Shown here one piece after another: positions 33,056-43,200 of a DNA stretch of 64,000 nucleotides. A program made the position numbers and the translations under genes. The notes beneath the pieces are model-generated. The model saw only the letters and a list, made by a program, of their open reading frames with translations. It had not been told where the DNA came from and ran no database searches. Source of the stretch: Pelagibacteraceae bacterium AG-426-E17 (GTDB taxonomy: Bacteria > Pseudomonadota > Alphaproteobacteria > Pelagibacterales > Pelagibacteraceae); NCBI GenBank assembly GCA_003210095.1, contig QCNP01000001.1:666001-730000 (forward strand). Reading direction: 5' to 3'. Within the stretch, counting starts at the first letter, position 1, and each line of letters begins with the position of its first letter.

Positions 33056-35488
33056 ATGAAAAATTTTAAAAAATTAAATATCAAAAAAATTTTTAGGTCT
33101 TTAAAAACAGGTGTTTTAAGTACTAATATTTTTTTTTTCTTATTTGCAGCTTTTTTTTCTACACTAGCTCTAGCTGCTGCTTTAACACTCACACATAAAG
33201 ATAATAGAATTCCATTAGGTGCAGCCGGTTGTTTTAGCTCTAAGGTAGAAGAAGGAGAAACCACCTTTGTAGAACTTGATAATGATCGGACCGAGGCACT
33301 ACGAGATGTCATTTGGAGTGATGACGGCACAATGGTTTTTTCTATTAATGAGAATATGAGTAAAGCTGGTAAAGATTTTGGGGATCTTGATTTATCTATG
33401 AATAAAGTAAGAGATCCATTTGAATTAAACACTGTAAAAACTTTTCTTGGAATACATACATGTGATGATATTGATGGTTTTGATGTTGATCATCCAGATT
33501 TTCAGGCACAAGGTATGACCACTGTTACTACTGGATATACAAGTATTCATGCAGCTAAAGGTGGTAAAATTTTTTATATTCTGAGTGATGAGTCTGAAGT
33601 GTATAGATATGATTTAAGCACACCTTTTGATTTTAGAACAGCTAATTATGTGCAAGAACTTACACTCACTCCAGATGGTACTACCGGGGATGGTTCATCA
33701 AGTATACAGGGTTTTTCGGTAAGCAGAGATGGTACAAGGTTATTTGTTATGGATCATGGTGATGATTTAGATACACCTCTGTTGAAAACTTTTTCATTAT
33801 CACCTGCATTTGATATTACATCAGCTACGGAAATACATAGCGTGAACTTATATGATGACCTTGGAGTAGTTGATTTAGCTGGAGTACAAGCATTTAGAGA
33901 TGTTGAATTTAGTCTTGATGGTAGTGCAATGTTTATCTCAGTTCTTGATGTAGGGGATGGCACCAGAAGTGGTATTCATCAATTTAGTTTAGGTAAAAAT
34001 TTTGATGTTTCATCAGCAAGTCATTTAGGATTAAAAAAAATTCTTTATAGTTTGTCTCCTGGAGGAGCATTAAGGGGTGGAGACGGTAGTGGAGCAGCAT
34101 GGGGTTTTTCTTTTTCAAGTGATGGTATGAAATTATTTTATGTACAAGCAGGTACTGGGGAGGTAGTAGATAATATTTATCAATTTGACCTTGAATGTCC
34201 TTATGGTATTGTTTCATGTTCCTCAGACACATTCTCTTCAATTGAAGCTCAAGTTGAACTTGCTAAACAAAATATAAGTTTAAATGTTAATACTATTTTT
34301 AAAAGATTTGAATGGATCAAGCGAAATCGTGATGATGAAAATTTAACTGCTCATAACTTTAAAATAAACTACGAAGATCCTTTATTAAAAACTTTAGCTA
34401 ATAAGTTTGAACCCTCAGTTAGAAACAATGTTGCATCTTTTATAAGCAAACATAAAACAGAAAATAAAAAATCAAAGTGGTCTAGCTGGAGCTTGGCAGA
34501 TATATCTTTAAGTATTTTTGAAAATGACGGTTCAGTAAAAGCAAAAGATTTAAATACCAGAGGTTTAACCTTGGGAACTGATAGAAAATTTGGAGATAAT
34601 AAATTTTTTGGACTAGCACTTAGATACGGTGATAGTAGTTCTGATATCAAATTTTCAACACAAGATGTAACTATGGAGTCTTTAACTTTAAACCTTTATG
34701 GAATTTTACCCTCTAAGGATAATCAATACATAAATGCTGTAGTAGGCTTAAGTCATTTATGGTACGATCATAGATACATGGGTAATCTATCAGGTGAGAG
34801 AAAAGGAAAGCAAGCGTTTGCAACAATAAATTATAGAACTAAAGATAAATACGGAATTCTTAATGTAACCCCAACAGGTAAACTTACATATGGAGTAACA
34901 AGATTATCAGAATTTACAGATTTCTTAGCTAAAGCCTCAGGGCTACCAGCTAGAGACGTGATATATAAAGAGGACACATTTACTAGCGGGGAGCTGGCAG
35001 CTGGATTTCTATTTGAAACCGATATCATTGAAACTGATCAAGGAACAGTCCAGCCAATGGGTGGAATAGAGATATTATATGATTTAACATCAGATGTTGA
35101 TTATAAATATGTTTATCAGGGTGGAACTCATGTCAATAAAGAAACTATACATTCACCATTTTCAAGGCAAAATCTAAAGACCTCAATTGGTTTTGAAGCA
35201 ATTCACTTAAATGGTTTTACAGTATCAACTGAATACCAGAGAATAATAAGATTAAATGACACTAGTGAAGCTCCTGGATTTAGTACGGATACTTTTATAA
35301 TAAAATTTAGTCGTTCAAAAGAAGAGGATAATCAATTTGCATTACATTATGATCCGATCAATGCTCATCAAACCAATTTGAGCTATTCAAAAAATATACA
35401 CGGTTTAGACTTTAAAATTAACTCAAATCAAAGCCTTGAGAACAATTCTGAGTATTTTACCAACCTAGAAGTGTCTGGAAAATTTTAG
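33056..35488 (+). CDS. Autotransporter with beta-propeller passenger, copy 2
   Basis: An 810-residue paralogue of the preceding autotransporter. It has a long signal peptide (about 40 residues, ending STLALAA), a propeller passenger (GFSVSRDGTRLFVMD, DVEFSLDGSAMFIS, FSFSSDGMKLFYVQ), the ECPYGIVSC pair, the IFKRFEWIKRNRDDENL linker and a barrel with WSSWSLADISLSIFE. The passenger has diverged strongly while linker and barrel stay close, and the last 187 bp are identical to copy 1. That pattern suits surface proteins with differing ligands or antigenic pressure on a shared exporter. It is preceded by the phosphatase remnant, not by its own clear promoter. Confidence 0.85.
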   Translation: MKNFKKLNIKKIFRSLKTGVLSTNIFFFLFAAFFSTLALAAALTLTHKDNRIPLGAAGCFSSKVEEGETTFVELDNDRTEALRDVIWSDDGTMVFSINENMSKAGKDFGDLDLSMNKVRDPFELNTVKTFLGIHTCDDIDGFDVDHPDFQAQGMTTVTTGYTSIHAAKGGKIFYILSDESEVYRYDLSTPFDFRTANYVQELTLTPDGTTGDGSSSIQGFSVSRDGTRLFVMDHGDDLDTPLLKTFSLSPAFDITSATEIHSVNLYDDLGVVDLAGVQAFRDVEFSLDGSAMFISVLDVGDGTRSGIHQFSLGKNFDVSSASHLGLKKILYSLSPGGALRGGDGSGAAWGFSFSSDGMKLFYVQAGTGEVVDNIYQFDLECPYGIVSCSSDTFSSIEAQVELAKQNISLNVNTIFKRFEWIKRNRDDENLTAHNFKINYEDPLLKTLANKFEPSVRNNVASFISKHKTENKKSKWSSWSLADISLSIFENDGSVKAKDLNTRGLTLGTDRKFGDNKFFGLALRYGDSSSDIKFSTQDVTMESLTLNLYGILPSKDNQYINAVVGLSHLWYDHRYMGNLSGERKGKQAFATINYRTKDKYGILNVTPTGKLTYGVTRLSEFTDFLAKASGLPARDVIYKEDTFTSGELAAGFLFETDIIETDQGTVQPMGGIEILYDLTSDVDYKYVYQGGTHVNKETIHSPFSRQNLKTSIGFEAIHLNGFTVSTEYQRIIRLNDTSEAPGFSTDTFIIKFSRSKEEDNQFALHYDPINAHQTNLSYSKNIHGLDFKINSNQSLENNSEYFTNLEVSGKF
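35301..35487 (+). repeat. 187-bp direct repeat, second copy
   Basis: Identical by eye to 32697-32883; the two are 2604 bp apart. Recombination between them would delete or duplicate one autotransporter gene. Confidence 0.85.
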
Positions 35489-35512
35489 GAAAGTGAGATA
35501 ATATTATTTAAA

Positions 35513-36526
35513 ATGTTTGAAAAATTAGAAGAACTTGCAAAAAATAATAAAAAGATTTCAGATTTTCATATTAGAAGTGGTTGGCCATTAGCTTATAGGC
35601 AAACCGGTGAAATTCATAAAGTTCAAGATGTAATGGTTAAGGCACAAGATCTACAAGATCTTATTTCAACTAATTGCAATGAAGTAGAAATGAAAAAGTT
35701 TGCTGATACTCATGAGTTAGACTCGTCAGTTACATTAAGCGGACTTAGATTTAGAGCGAACTTTTATAAAACAATTAATGGACCAGCAGCAGTGTTAAGA
35801 AGAGTAGAAAGCGTTATACCAGAGATGGGTCAATTTGATTTACCACCTGCTCTTTATGATATTATTGATATGCACAAAGGTTTAGTATTAGTCACAGGTC
35901 CAACCGGATCAGGAAAATCTACAACTCTTGCTGCAATTGTAAATGAAATAAATAAAACAAGAACTGCAAATATTATTACAGTAGAAGATCCTGTTGAATT
36001 TATTCATAAAGATATAAAAAGTATTGTCTCTCATAGAGAAGTTGGCAAACAAACACAAACTTTTGCAAGTGCATTAAAAGCTGCATTACGAGAAGATCCA
36101 GATGTAATTTTAGTTGGTGAGATGAGAGATTTAGAAACTGTTGGACTTGCTTTAACAGCTGCTGAAACAGGTCACTTAGTATTTGGAACGTTACACACCA
36201 GTGGTGCACCAAATACAATAAATAGAATTATTGACGTTTTTCCACCTGAGCAACAAGCTCAAATAAGAGCACAGATTTCAACATCATTAAAGATGGTAGT
36301 TACACAAAGACTTTTAAAAACTAAAGACGGTCAAGGACGTTGTGGTGCTTTCGAGGTGATGAAGTGTACAGCTCCAATTCAAAACTTAATAAGAGAAGCA
36401 AAAATTCATCAGATCCCTAGCATCATGCAAACTGCAGTAAAAGATGGTATGATTACCATGGCTAAGTCTTTAGAGGAATTAGTTAAAGCAGGTAAAATAG
36501 ATGCAAACGCTGGAAAAGAACATTAA
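35513..36526 (+). CDS. pilT: Pilus retraction ATPase PilT
   Basis: The 337-residue protein is a hexameric secretion ATPase of PilT length. It has an N-terminal PAS-like part (SDFHIRSGWPLAYRQTG), Walker A GPTGSGKSTT (129-138), the Asp box ITVEDPVEFIH, Walker B DVILVGEMRDLET, the His box TGHLVFGTLHTSGAPNT, and AIRNLIRE-like APIQNLIREAKIHQIPS near the end, the PilT signature region. It disassembles pilin for retraction, twitching or DNA uptake. It lies 24 nt after the second autotransporter and overlaps the first minor-pilin gene by 26 nt. Confidence 0.96.
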   Translation: MFEKLEELAKNNKKISDFHIRSGWPLAYRQTGEIHKVQDVMVKAQDLQDLISTNCNEVEMKKFADTHELDSSVTLSGLRFRANFYKTINGPAAVLRRVESVIPEMGQFDLPPALYDIIDMHKGLVLVTGPTGSGKSTTLAAIVNEINKTRTANIITVEDPVEFIHKDIKSIVSHREVGKQTQTFASALKAALREDPDVILVGEMRDLETVGLALTAAETGHLVFGTLHTSGAPNTINRIIDVFPPEQQAQIRAQISTSLKMVVTQRLLKTKDGQGRCGAFEVMKCTAPIQNLIREAKIHQIPSIMQTAVKDGMITMAKSLEELVKAGKIDANAGKEH

Positions 36527-37301
36527 GGGTTTTAATCTTTTAGAATTAATAGTTGTCATAGTTATCATGGGAATTATTTCGGCTACAGCTTATCCAAATT
36601 TTCAGTCTTGGGCAAAAGAAAGAGAAGTTCAAAAAGCTGTTACAAGAATACATTCTTTAATAAAAAATATTTATGCTCAAACTGAAAAAGGTACTTTTGC
36701 TTATGTACAAGTTAAATTTACAAATACAAGTAGTAGTTTAATAGTTCAAACTAAAGGAATGACAATGGATTCTCTTGCTTCAAAAATTAATGATGGCACA
36801 AATTCTTGGTACACCAATATTGAGGAAAGATGTTCGCTTCAAGACTCGGGATACTGGGATACTGATAGTACCGATGATGCAGCAGGCGATATAAAGAATT
36901 TTGTTAATAGTATTAGTTTTGATAAAGTAACAACTAATTTTATGAGCACAACTGGCTCAGGACCCACTGAGGGAGGAGATGGTGATGCAGTAGATGTCGA
37001 ACTTGGGTCTTCAGGTGGCGACAATACCGGGGTAGGTGCAGTTTGCTTTTCTAGAGGTGGAAAGTTTTATGAAGGAGTGGGCCAATTAGAATTTTCCGCT
37101 GGTTCACCTGATGGATTTATTTATATTTGTAGAAGAATTGAGGATGGTACAAGATGCCCAGTAAGTTCTCCAACAGCTAGTGCAACTACGAAAGAAGAAC
37201 CGGGTGCTGGAGCATTAGTGCAATATTTAAGGGCTGTAGAGTGGTCTAGATATGGAAATTTCTCGACCAGCAAATATGGTACCAATGGATGGTTTCAATA
37301 A
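36501..37301 (+). CDS. Minor pilin, FimT/GspH-like
   Basis: A 266-residue prepilin with leader MQTLEKNIKG and mature start FNLLELIVVIVIMGIISATA, Glu5 present. The WAKEREVQKAVTRIHSLI helix is typical of FimT/FimU or GspH pseudopilins, which build the tip of the pilus. The large C-terminal head (about 200 residues) is rich in Gly, Ser and Asp and has several cysteines. It starts inside the end of pilT and abuts the next minor pilin without any gap, opening a FimT-PilV-PilW-PilX-PilY1 order. Confidence 0.87.
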   Translation: MQTLEKNIKGFNLLELIVVIVIMGIISATAYPNFQSWAKEREVQKAVTRIHSLIKNIYAQTEKGTFAYVQVKFTNTSSSLIVQTKGMTMDSLASKINDGTNSWYTNIEERCSLQDSGYWDTDSTDDAAGDIKNFVNSISFDKVTTNFMSTTGSGPTEGGDGDAVDVELGSSGGDNTGVGAVCFSRGGKFYEGVGQLEFSAGSPDGFIYICRRIEDGTRCPVSSPTASATTKEEPGAGALVQYLRAVEWSRYGNFSTSKYGTNGWFQ

Positions 37302-38030
37302 ATGATTTCAATTAAAAATAAAAATATCTTAGGTTTGTCGCTTCTTGAGGCGCTTGTTTCTACAGCAATAATAGGAATAGGATTTGTATCAATTTTGCAA
37401 ATGACTAATTATTCTGTTCAGTCAATGCAAACATCTGGAGAGAGAACTAAAGCAAATTTTTTAACAAGTGTCATTGCTGAGGATGTTATAAGCTCGAGAG
37501 AATCATCAACCACAACCCACTCAAAGTTTTCACATTTTTTAATATCTGAACAAAATAAAGAAGTATCAGCTGATGGTAATGCGGCGATATTTGGTACAGG
37601 AGTATGTAGTTCTGCTTCTGGAAGTGGATCAGCTAATACAGATAAAATTTATGGTACGACAGAAACCGACGCGCATTCAATGAAATTAACAAAATGGAAG
37701 TCTCTTTTAAATAATAAATCTTATTTGAGATGTCATGGTGAAAACGAAAAAAGAACATTTAAAATTTACAAATTGTGTAGATACGATAATGCTGGTGAAG
37801 ATACAACTAGAGGAGGATCAGGAGTTGCTTGTGACTATACTAATACATCAATTCAAGATGAAGAGCTATTTATAGGAAGAGTTCAAATAAATCTTAATCA
37901 AGGTAATAAGAGAAAGTATTTATATTTCCAAAGTGACTACAAACTTTTAGGTAAAAATGTCGAAAGATCTGGAGATGGAGATGACGATGGCAGTGGTGAT
38001 GCAGGTGGTGATGGAGGCGATGCTGGATAG
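37302..38030 (+). CDS. pilV: Minor pilin, PilV-like
   Basis: The 242-residue prepilin has a leader ending NILG and mature start LSLLEALVSTAIIGIGFVSIL, the LxLLEALV form seen in PilV. The head holds cysteine pairs and, unusually, the C-terminus is a Gly/Asp-rich run (SGDGDDDGSGDAGGDGGDAG) that could bind calcium or be disordered. It starts directly after the FimT-like stop and precedes the PilW-like gene by 2 nt. With the other minor pilins it would prime assembly and hold PilY1 at the tip. Confidence 0.85.
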   Translation: MISIKNKNILGLSLLEALVSTAIIGIGFVSILQMTNYSVQSMQTSGERTKANFLTSVIAEDVISSRESSTTTHSKFSHFLISEQNKEVSADGNAAIFGTGVCSSASGSGSANTDKIYGTTETDAHSMKLTKWKSLLNNKSYLRCHGENEKRTFKIYKLCRYDNAGEDTTRGGSGVACDYTNTSIQDEELFIGRVQINLNQGNKRKYLYFQSDYKLLGKNVERSGDGDDDGSGDAGGDGGDAG

Positions 38031-38032
38031 AT

Positions 38033-39007
38033 ATGAGTATTAAAAAAAATTTAAAAGATATAAAGGGATTAACCTTAATTGAAATTTTAATTGGGATTAT
38101 AATTACAACTTTAATTATGGGTGCTATGTTTACAACATACAGTATTGTCAATCAAACTTACACACAAGTAAGCGAAAAAGCAAAAATTAGTAGATCTAGT
38201 AGGGATTTAGTATCTATGTTAATGAGAGATATAAGAATGTCTGGTTTCAGATATTACGCAAGTACGCAAACGATTGCAAAATATGCTGCTGACACTGGAT
38301 GTATTTTACCTAAAGTAAGTTATTTAGCTTTTAATGATGGTTCAAGTAGCACATATGATAGCACCTTCCCACTTGTAATTAGAAAAGAAAGACTTGGATA
38401 TAAGCCTCCTTTAGATCAGACTAATCCAATCGCTGGTTCACGTTGCTGCGATCAAATTGAGATTGTTTATGAAGATTTTAATCAAAATTTACCTCTTCAG
38501 CCTTATTTAAGATATAAAATTACATATTATGCAAAAGCTATTCCTGAGGATAACCCAGAGAGATTTGGTGTTTTTAAAACTGTTGAGAAATGGTCTCAAC
38601 CAAGAGAGGGCAGTGATTGTAAATTCCCTCCAAGTGGAGGCTGGACATTAGATGACTGTCCGGAATGCGTAAATGATGATTTAGTAAGAGATCATGTTGT
38701 AGATATGGAATTTATTCCTTTTGATAACAAAGGATTAATTATTCAAAGTGATGGCACTGGTGATCGCTTTGCGCCTGCACCAGAACGTTCAACAGTAAAA
38801 GATCGATTATATGATATAGCTGGCGTTGATATAAGACTTACATTTAGATCCTCTGAAGATTTTTTTAAAACAGATGCACCAGAAAGCAAAAAAAGAATTG
38901 TCGCTGGTTTAAACAATAGAAAACAAGAGTTCACAGATAAATATCTTAGAGACTCCGTAGTTGTCACAGTAAATACAAGGAACATTGGAGGAGATTTATT
39001 TAAATGA
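38033..39007 (+). CDS. pilW: Minor pilin, PilW-like
   Basis: A 324-residue prepilin with leader ending DIKG and mature start LTLIEILIGIIITTLIMGAM. The following DLVSMLMRDIRMSGFRYY segment is the LxxDIRxAGF-type element of PilW. The length fits that family, the largest of the minor pilins. Two neighbouring cysteines (RCCDQ) and a CPEC pair lie in the head. It overlaps the PilX-like gene by 4 nt (ATGA). It is expected in the tip complex with PilV, PilX and PilY1. Confidence 0.9.
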   Translation: MSIKKNLKDIKGLTLIEILIGIIITTLIMGAMFTTYSIVNQTYTQVSEKAKISRSSRDLVSMLMRDIRMSGFRYYASTQTIAKYAADTGCILPKVSYLAFNDGSSSTYDSTFPLVIRKERLGYKPPLDQTNPIAGSRCCDQIEIVYEDFNQNLPLQPYLRYKITYYAKAIPEDNPERFGVFKTVEKWSQPREGSDCKFPPSGGWTLDDCPECVNDDLVRDHVVDMEFIPFDNKGLIIQSDGTGDRFAPAPERSTVKDRLYDIAGVDIRLTFRSSEDFFKTDAPESKKRIVAGLNNRKQEFTDKYLRDSVVVTVNTRNIGGDLFK

Positions 39008-39660
39008 TTAGAAAAAAAGAAAAAGGTTTTACCCTTGTTTTATCTTTAGTATTACTTCTAGTTATGTCTTTAATGGGAGGTGGATTAATTGTCATTTCCT
39101 CAACAGACCATCAAAGCAATAATAGTAGTGATCAATTTCAGCAAACTTTTTATGTTGCAGAGCATGCTCTTTTAGAGGCACAGAAATCGTTAATTAATAA
39201 GATGATGGGACCTGTCAGTGATGACGGTAGAACTAGAAATGAGGATATAAGGTCTATACCCACAAATGTAGATGAGGACATATCTTTATTAAATCAAAAT
39301 ACACCTTGTTATAAAAGTTTTAGAAATTTACCTAGAGGCAATAACGTTGTTGAGCACAAACAAAACCTTCAATTTTGGGATACTATTAGTCCAATACTTG
39401 ATGCAGCAGCAGCAGATTTTGGCTCAGCAGACGATATTGCAGCTGAAACAAGAAGAATGCAAAAATTTAGATATGAGTACTTTTCTGTTAATGCAGGCTC
39501 AACTAGTTATAAAACTTCTGGTATGAGTTTGAAAAAAACATCTGGCACACTCCAAAGACAAGGCACAGCTTATAGAATATATGGGTGTGGAATTTTGGGC
39601 GATGTGTCAAAACCCGAGATAATTATCCCTCTAGAAACAATAGCTATTATCTCACATTGA
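39004..39660 (+). CDS. pilX: Minor pilin, PilX-like
   Basis: The 218-residue protein has the PilX leader form EKG followed by FTLVLSLVLLLVMSLMGGGL and the helix NSSDQFQQTFYVAEHALLEAQ, where PilX proteins carry a QA-AEAAL-type element. Mature position 5 is Val instead of Glu, which is usual for PilX/GspK-like subunits that cap the pilus tip. Two cysteines are present (NTPCYK, YGCGIL). It follows PilW with a 4-nt overlap and is 29 nt before a gene of unknown function. Confidence 0.88.
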   Translation: MIRKKEKGFTLVLSLVLLLVMSLMGGGLIVISSTDHQSNNSSDQFQQTFYVAEHALLEAQKSLINKMMGPVSDDGRTRNEDIRSIPTNVDEDISLLNQNTPCYKSFRNLPRGNNVVEHKQNLQFWDTISPILDAAAADFGSADDIAAETRRMQKFRYEYFSVNAGSTSYKTSGMSLKKTSGTLQRQGTAYRIYGCGILGDVSKPEIIIPLETIAIISH

Positions 39661-39689
39661 GTAATTTCTTAAAAAAAATATAATAATCT

Positions 39690-40241
39690 ATGTTGAAAAA
39701 TTTTCTCAATAATTTAAATTTAAAAAACGTGAAAAAAATATTTTTATATTCAATATTTATATTTTTTATATTCAATAGTTCATTTGCTTGCCAACTATTG
39801 AATGTTCCAATTGGCTCTAATGTAACAAGTGCTGCAGCAACTTTTGATTTTTTAGATGATTATAATCAGGAAGCTTATGGCGAAAATAGTTCTGCAAAAT
39901 ACGAAGAGTATGCAGCAGATTTTTGTGATGGCTCAGATTTGAAGGAAACTGATTTAGAGGTAATAATCTACCAATCGAAAATAGCAGCAATAAATTTAAT
40001 AAATTCAGATCAGGAAAATAATAATTTAGTTTACGAATTTGCAAAAAATTTTATTAAGGATCCAGGTGAACGTATTAAAAATAAATCTTGGACAGGTTAC
40101 ATAAATTTAAGTATTGGAGATTTAATTATCACTTATAGTAAAACAAACGTTGGTGGTGAAATATTCGAATATTTGGAAATAAGTAATACAGAAATGTTTG
40201 ATTATACAATAGACGAAGAAGTAATTAATGTGACAGGATAA
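39690..40241 (+). CDS. Unknown exported protein between pilX and pilY1
   Basis: A 183-residue protein with an N-terminal basic patch and signal peptide (about residues 14-34, ending NSSFA) and then a cysteine directly (ACQLLN); a lipoprotein is possible but the lipobox is poor. The mature part is acidic, with GSNVTSAAATFDFLDDYN and a second cysteine in ADFCDGSD. No pilin leader is present. Its place between pilX and pilY1, where PilE-like subunits usually sit, suggests a tip or PilY1-associated role, which is inference. I do not recognise the family. Confidence 0.7.
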   Translation: MLKNFLNNLNLKNVKKIFLYSIFIFFIFNSSFACQLLNVPIGSNVTSAAATFDFLDDYNQEAYGENSSAKYEEYAADFCDGSDLKETDLEVIIYQSKIAAINLINSDQENNNLVYEFAKNFIKDPGERIKNKSWTGYINLSIGDLIITYSKTNVGGEIFEYLEISNTEMFDYTIDEEVINVTG

Positions 40242-40246
40242 AATTA

Positions 40247-43200
40247 ATGAAGCTTTTAAAATTTATATCAATTTTTATCGTATCAATAACGTTAAATAAT
40301 AGTTTATTTGCCAAACCACTTCCACCTGGAGCAGGAGATGGTGAGGTTGCTGCTAATATTTTAATCCTTGTAGATAGTTCTGCAAGTATGAATACATGGA
40401 TAGGTGATCAAGGTTTAGGTGCTGCCCCTAGGGCAGTTTACGATTCTCAGGACAGAGTTTTGATAAATCAGTATTCAAGAAGATCCAGAGGTTTATTAAG
40501 ATATGGTACAGACGGTAAGCGAGATACAACCTTCGCTCCTATAAGAGTAACTCCTGCAGCAGGGTGCACAAACCGTTATGATACTGGCGGAAATAATACA
40601 GTTAGGAGAAATGTAAGAAGAAACGCAGGATTACAATTTGTGGAGAATTTAACTACTCTAGATATTACCACAGCAACAAATACATTTTTCTTTATTAGCA
40701 GAGAAAGAAATGATCGTAATATGATCTACGGTTTTAAAGAGGATGGATCAGAATGTATATTTGCTAAGAGGATTGTATCACAAGGTGCTTGGGTTCAAGA
40801 TATAGACGTTAAATATATTGGTGATACTCCATATCTCTTTGCAATGGGAAGAAAAAGAAGGGGAGGTTTTTTTGAAAGTTGTAATTTGTCAACCATGGCA
40901 TGCAATCTACAAGAATTTGGAAGAGGTTTGCTAAGTTCAGCTATCCGGCTATCAGCAAATAATGAAGGCACACGTGTTTACTTTACTGACAGAAGAGATG
41001 GAAGTCTTCATGGATATGAATTAGAAGAAGAGAATGGCACACTTGCTTTAGGATCAGCGGTTAATAGATGTACTCGAACCAGTTCTCCAAATTTAAGTAG
41101 TCAAATGGCTTATGCAACTACGGTAGCTATATCTCCTGATAGTAGCAATGTAGCTTATGTGGGTTCACATATAGATCATTCTCTTCAAAAATTAGACCCA
41201 ACAACATGTAATGTAATCACGCACGTTGGTACAGGATCAAGATCAACCCTTTCTAATACAGGTGATGCAGGTTCCATTGATGGCGATGATGTGAGATTTT
41301 CAAGAATTTGGGGTGTTAGTGTAACTGGTACAAAAGTTATAACAGCAACCGCTAGAGGTTATATTGATGTATTTGATGAAGATAAATTTACCACACTTGC
41401 AAGAAATGATACCTGGCAGAAGCAAATGGGAGGACCAAGAATAAGAAGGTGGGATGGAGTTAAACAAGCAATTAATGCTATTGTTAACGATACAACATTA
41501 ACAACAGGTGCCCATTTTGGATTTGGTCACTGGAATGCAGGTGAAAGTGGTAGAGGAAAAAACTCTACTAGAGGTGGATATTATTGTCATACAAGATCTG
41601 ATTGTTCATATTACAATGGTTGGGCTGGATTTAATTCGGAACAAGTAACTACAGAGGTTACAAATGACGATGGAGACATAATTAGCTCAGAAACAAATCA
41701 AGTAGACACAGGTACTCAAACTGCAGAACATCCAAACGGTACAAGCACACTTTGTAACACCGACTCTTGTTTGAACGTTGCAATTAGCGCTAGAGGTTCT
41801 GAATTAATTATGAGTAGGCTAGAGCCACTCGGTCTTGCTTGGGGAACGGATGCTCATGCCTTCTCAGATATAGCTCTTCGATATTTTGAAGATGAGAATG
41901 CTGGCGGCAAGATTTATGACCCAACTTCAACATGCCAACTAAATTATGTAATTGTCATCGGTGATGGAGCTATGAAAAATACTGGTGTTCGAGGTCAACC
42001 AGGCACCACAGATGATCGAATTGAAAAACTAAGAAAAATGGGTATCAAAACTTTGTTCGTTGCTTACGGCGGAGGTATCAGAGGTGGTTCAATGAATTTA
42101 TTTGATGATCTTGCAAGAATTGGTTCATGTGAACAAGCTGGAGATGATGACTGTGAAGCAACAATAATAGCTGATACACCTGAACAATTAAAAACAGAAT
42201 TAACTAGTAAAATAAGACAGATAATTGCAGATAAACTTGCATTTACAGCTCCATCAATCACGGCTACAATTCAAGAAGGTGGTGCACTATATCAAGCACA
42301 ATTCGCATACGAGCAATATGGTGAATGGCAAGGAACAATACTAAGAAAAACAATAAGATCTGACGGAACAGTTGATCACAATATCGATGCACCTAATAAC
42401 TGGAGCGCTGCTAAAATGGTAAAAAGTCAGGCAACTGATAGTGGACCCGACGGTAGAAAATTATGGACAGCTATGCCTGGTGCATCTTATGTAAATAATT
42501 GGAATAACTTTGATGTCGACAGAGTAAGTGCAATCACGAGTATGTTTAGCGAATTGGGATATGAAGTACCTGATTATCACAATGCCTCCTCTCACTGTAG
42601 CTCAACAGCAGGAGTAGAAAATGGAAATTCAGATGACATTCTTGGTCTAATTAATTTTATTAGAGGTAGAGATTATTTTGATTATAACGGAAATTGTAAA
42701 TTTGATGAGGTAAGAGATCATGTCATGGGTGATGTATATCATTCTCAATTAATTGAGGTAGGACCACCTGATGCAAATGTAGATTTTACGAATACTAATG
42801 AAGAAGCGTATTACAGAAGTATTAACGGGTATCAAGCATTTATGACTAAACACTCTGCCAGAGAAAATATTATTTATGCTGGATCAAACAGCGGAATATT
42901 ACATGCTATTGACGCTAAAACTGGTGAAGAAGTTTGGGGCTTTATTCCCCCTTTTGTTGGAGCCTTACTACCACAATTAGTTAATAAAGGCTATGATGGC
43001 AAAATTGATATACAAAAGACCACACAAGCTGATGGAACTGTTATAACTACAGCCTCTGGTGGAACAAACCCGATATTTGGTGTTGACGGTTCTCCAGTTG
43101 TTCATGATGTTTTTATTAAAGGATATAAAATTGAGAACGTTGCGAATGTAGACACACTAGTGGAAGATGAAAGAGATTGGCGAACAATATTGTTTGTGCC

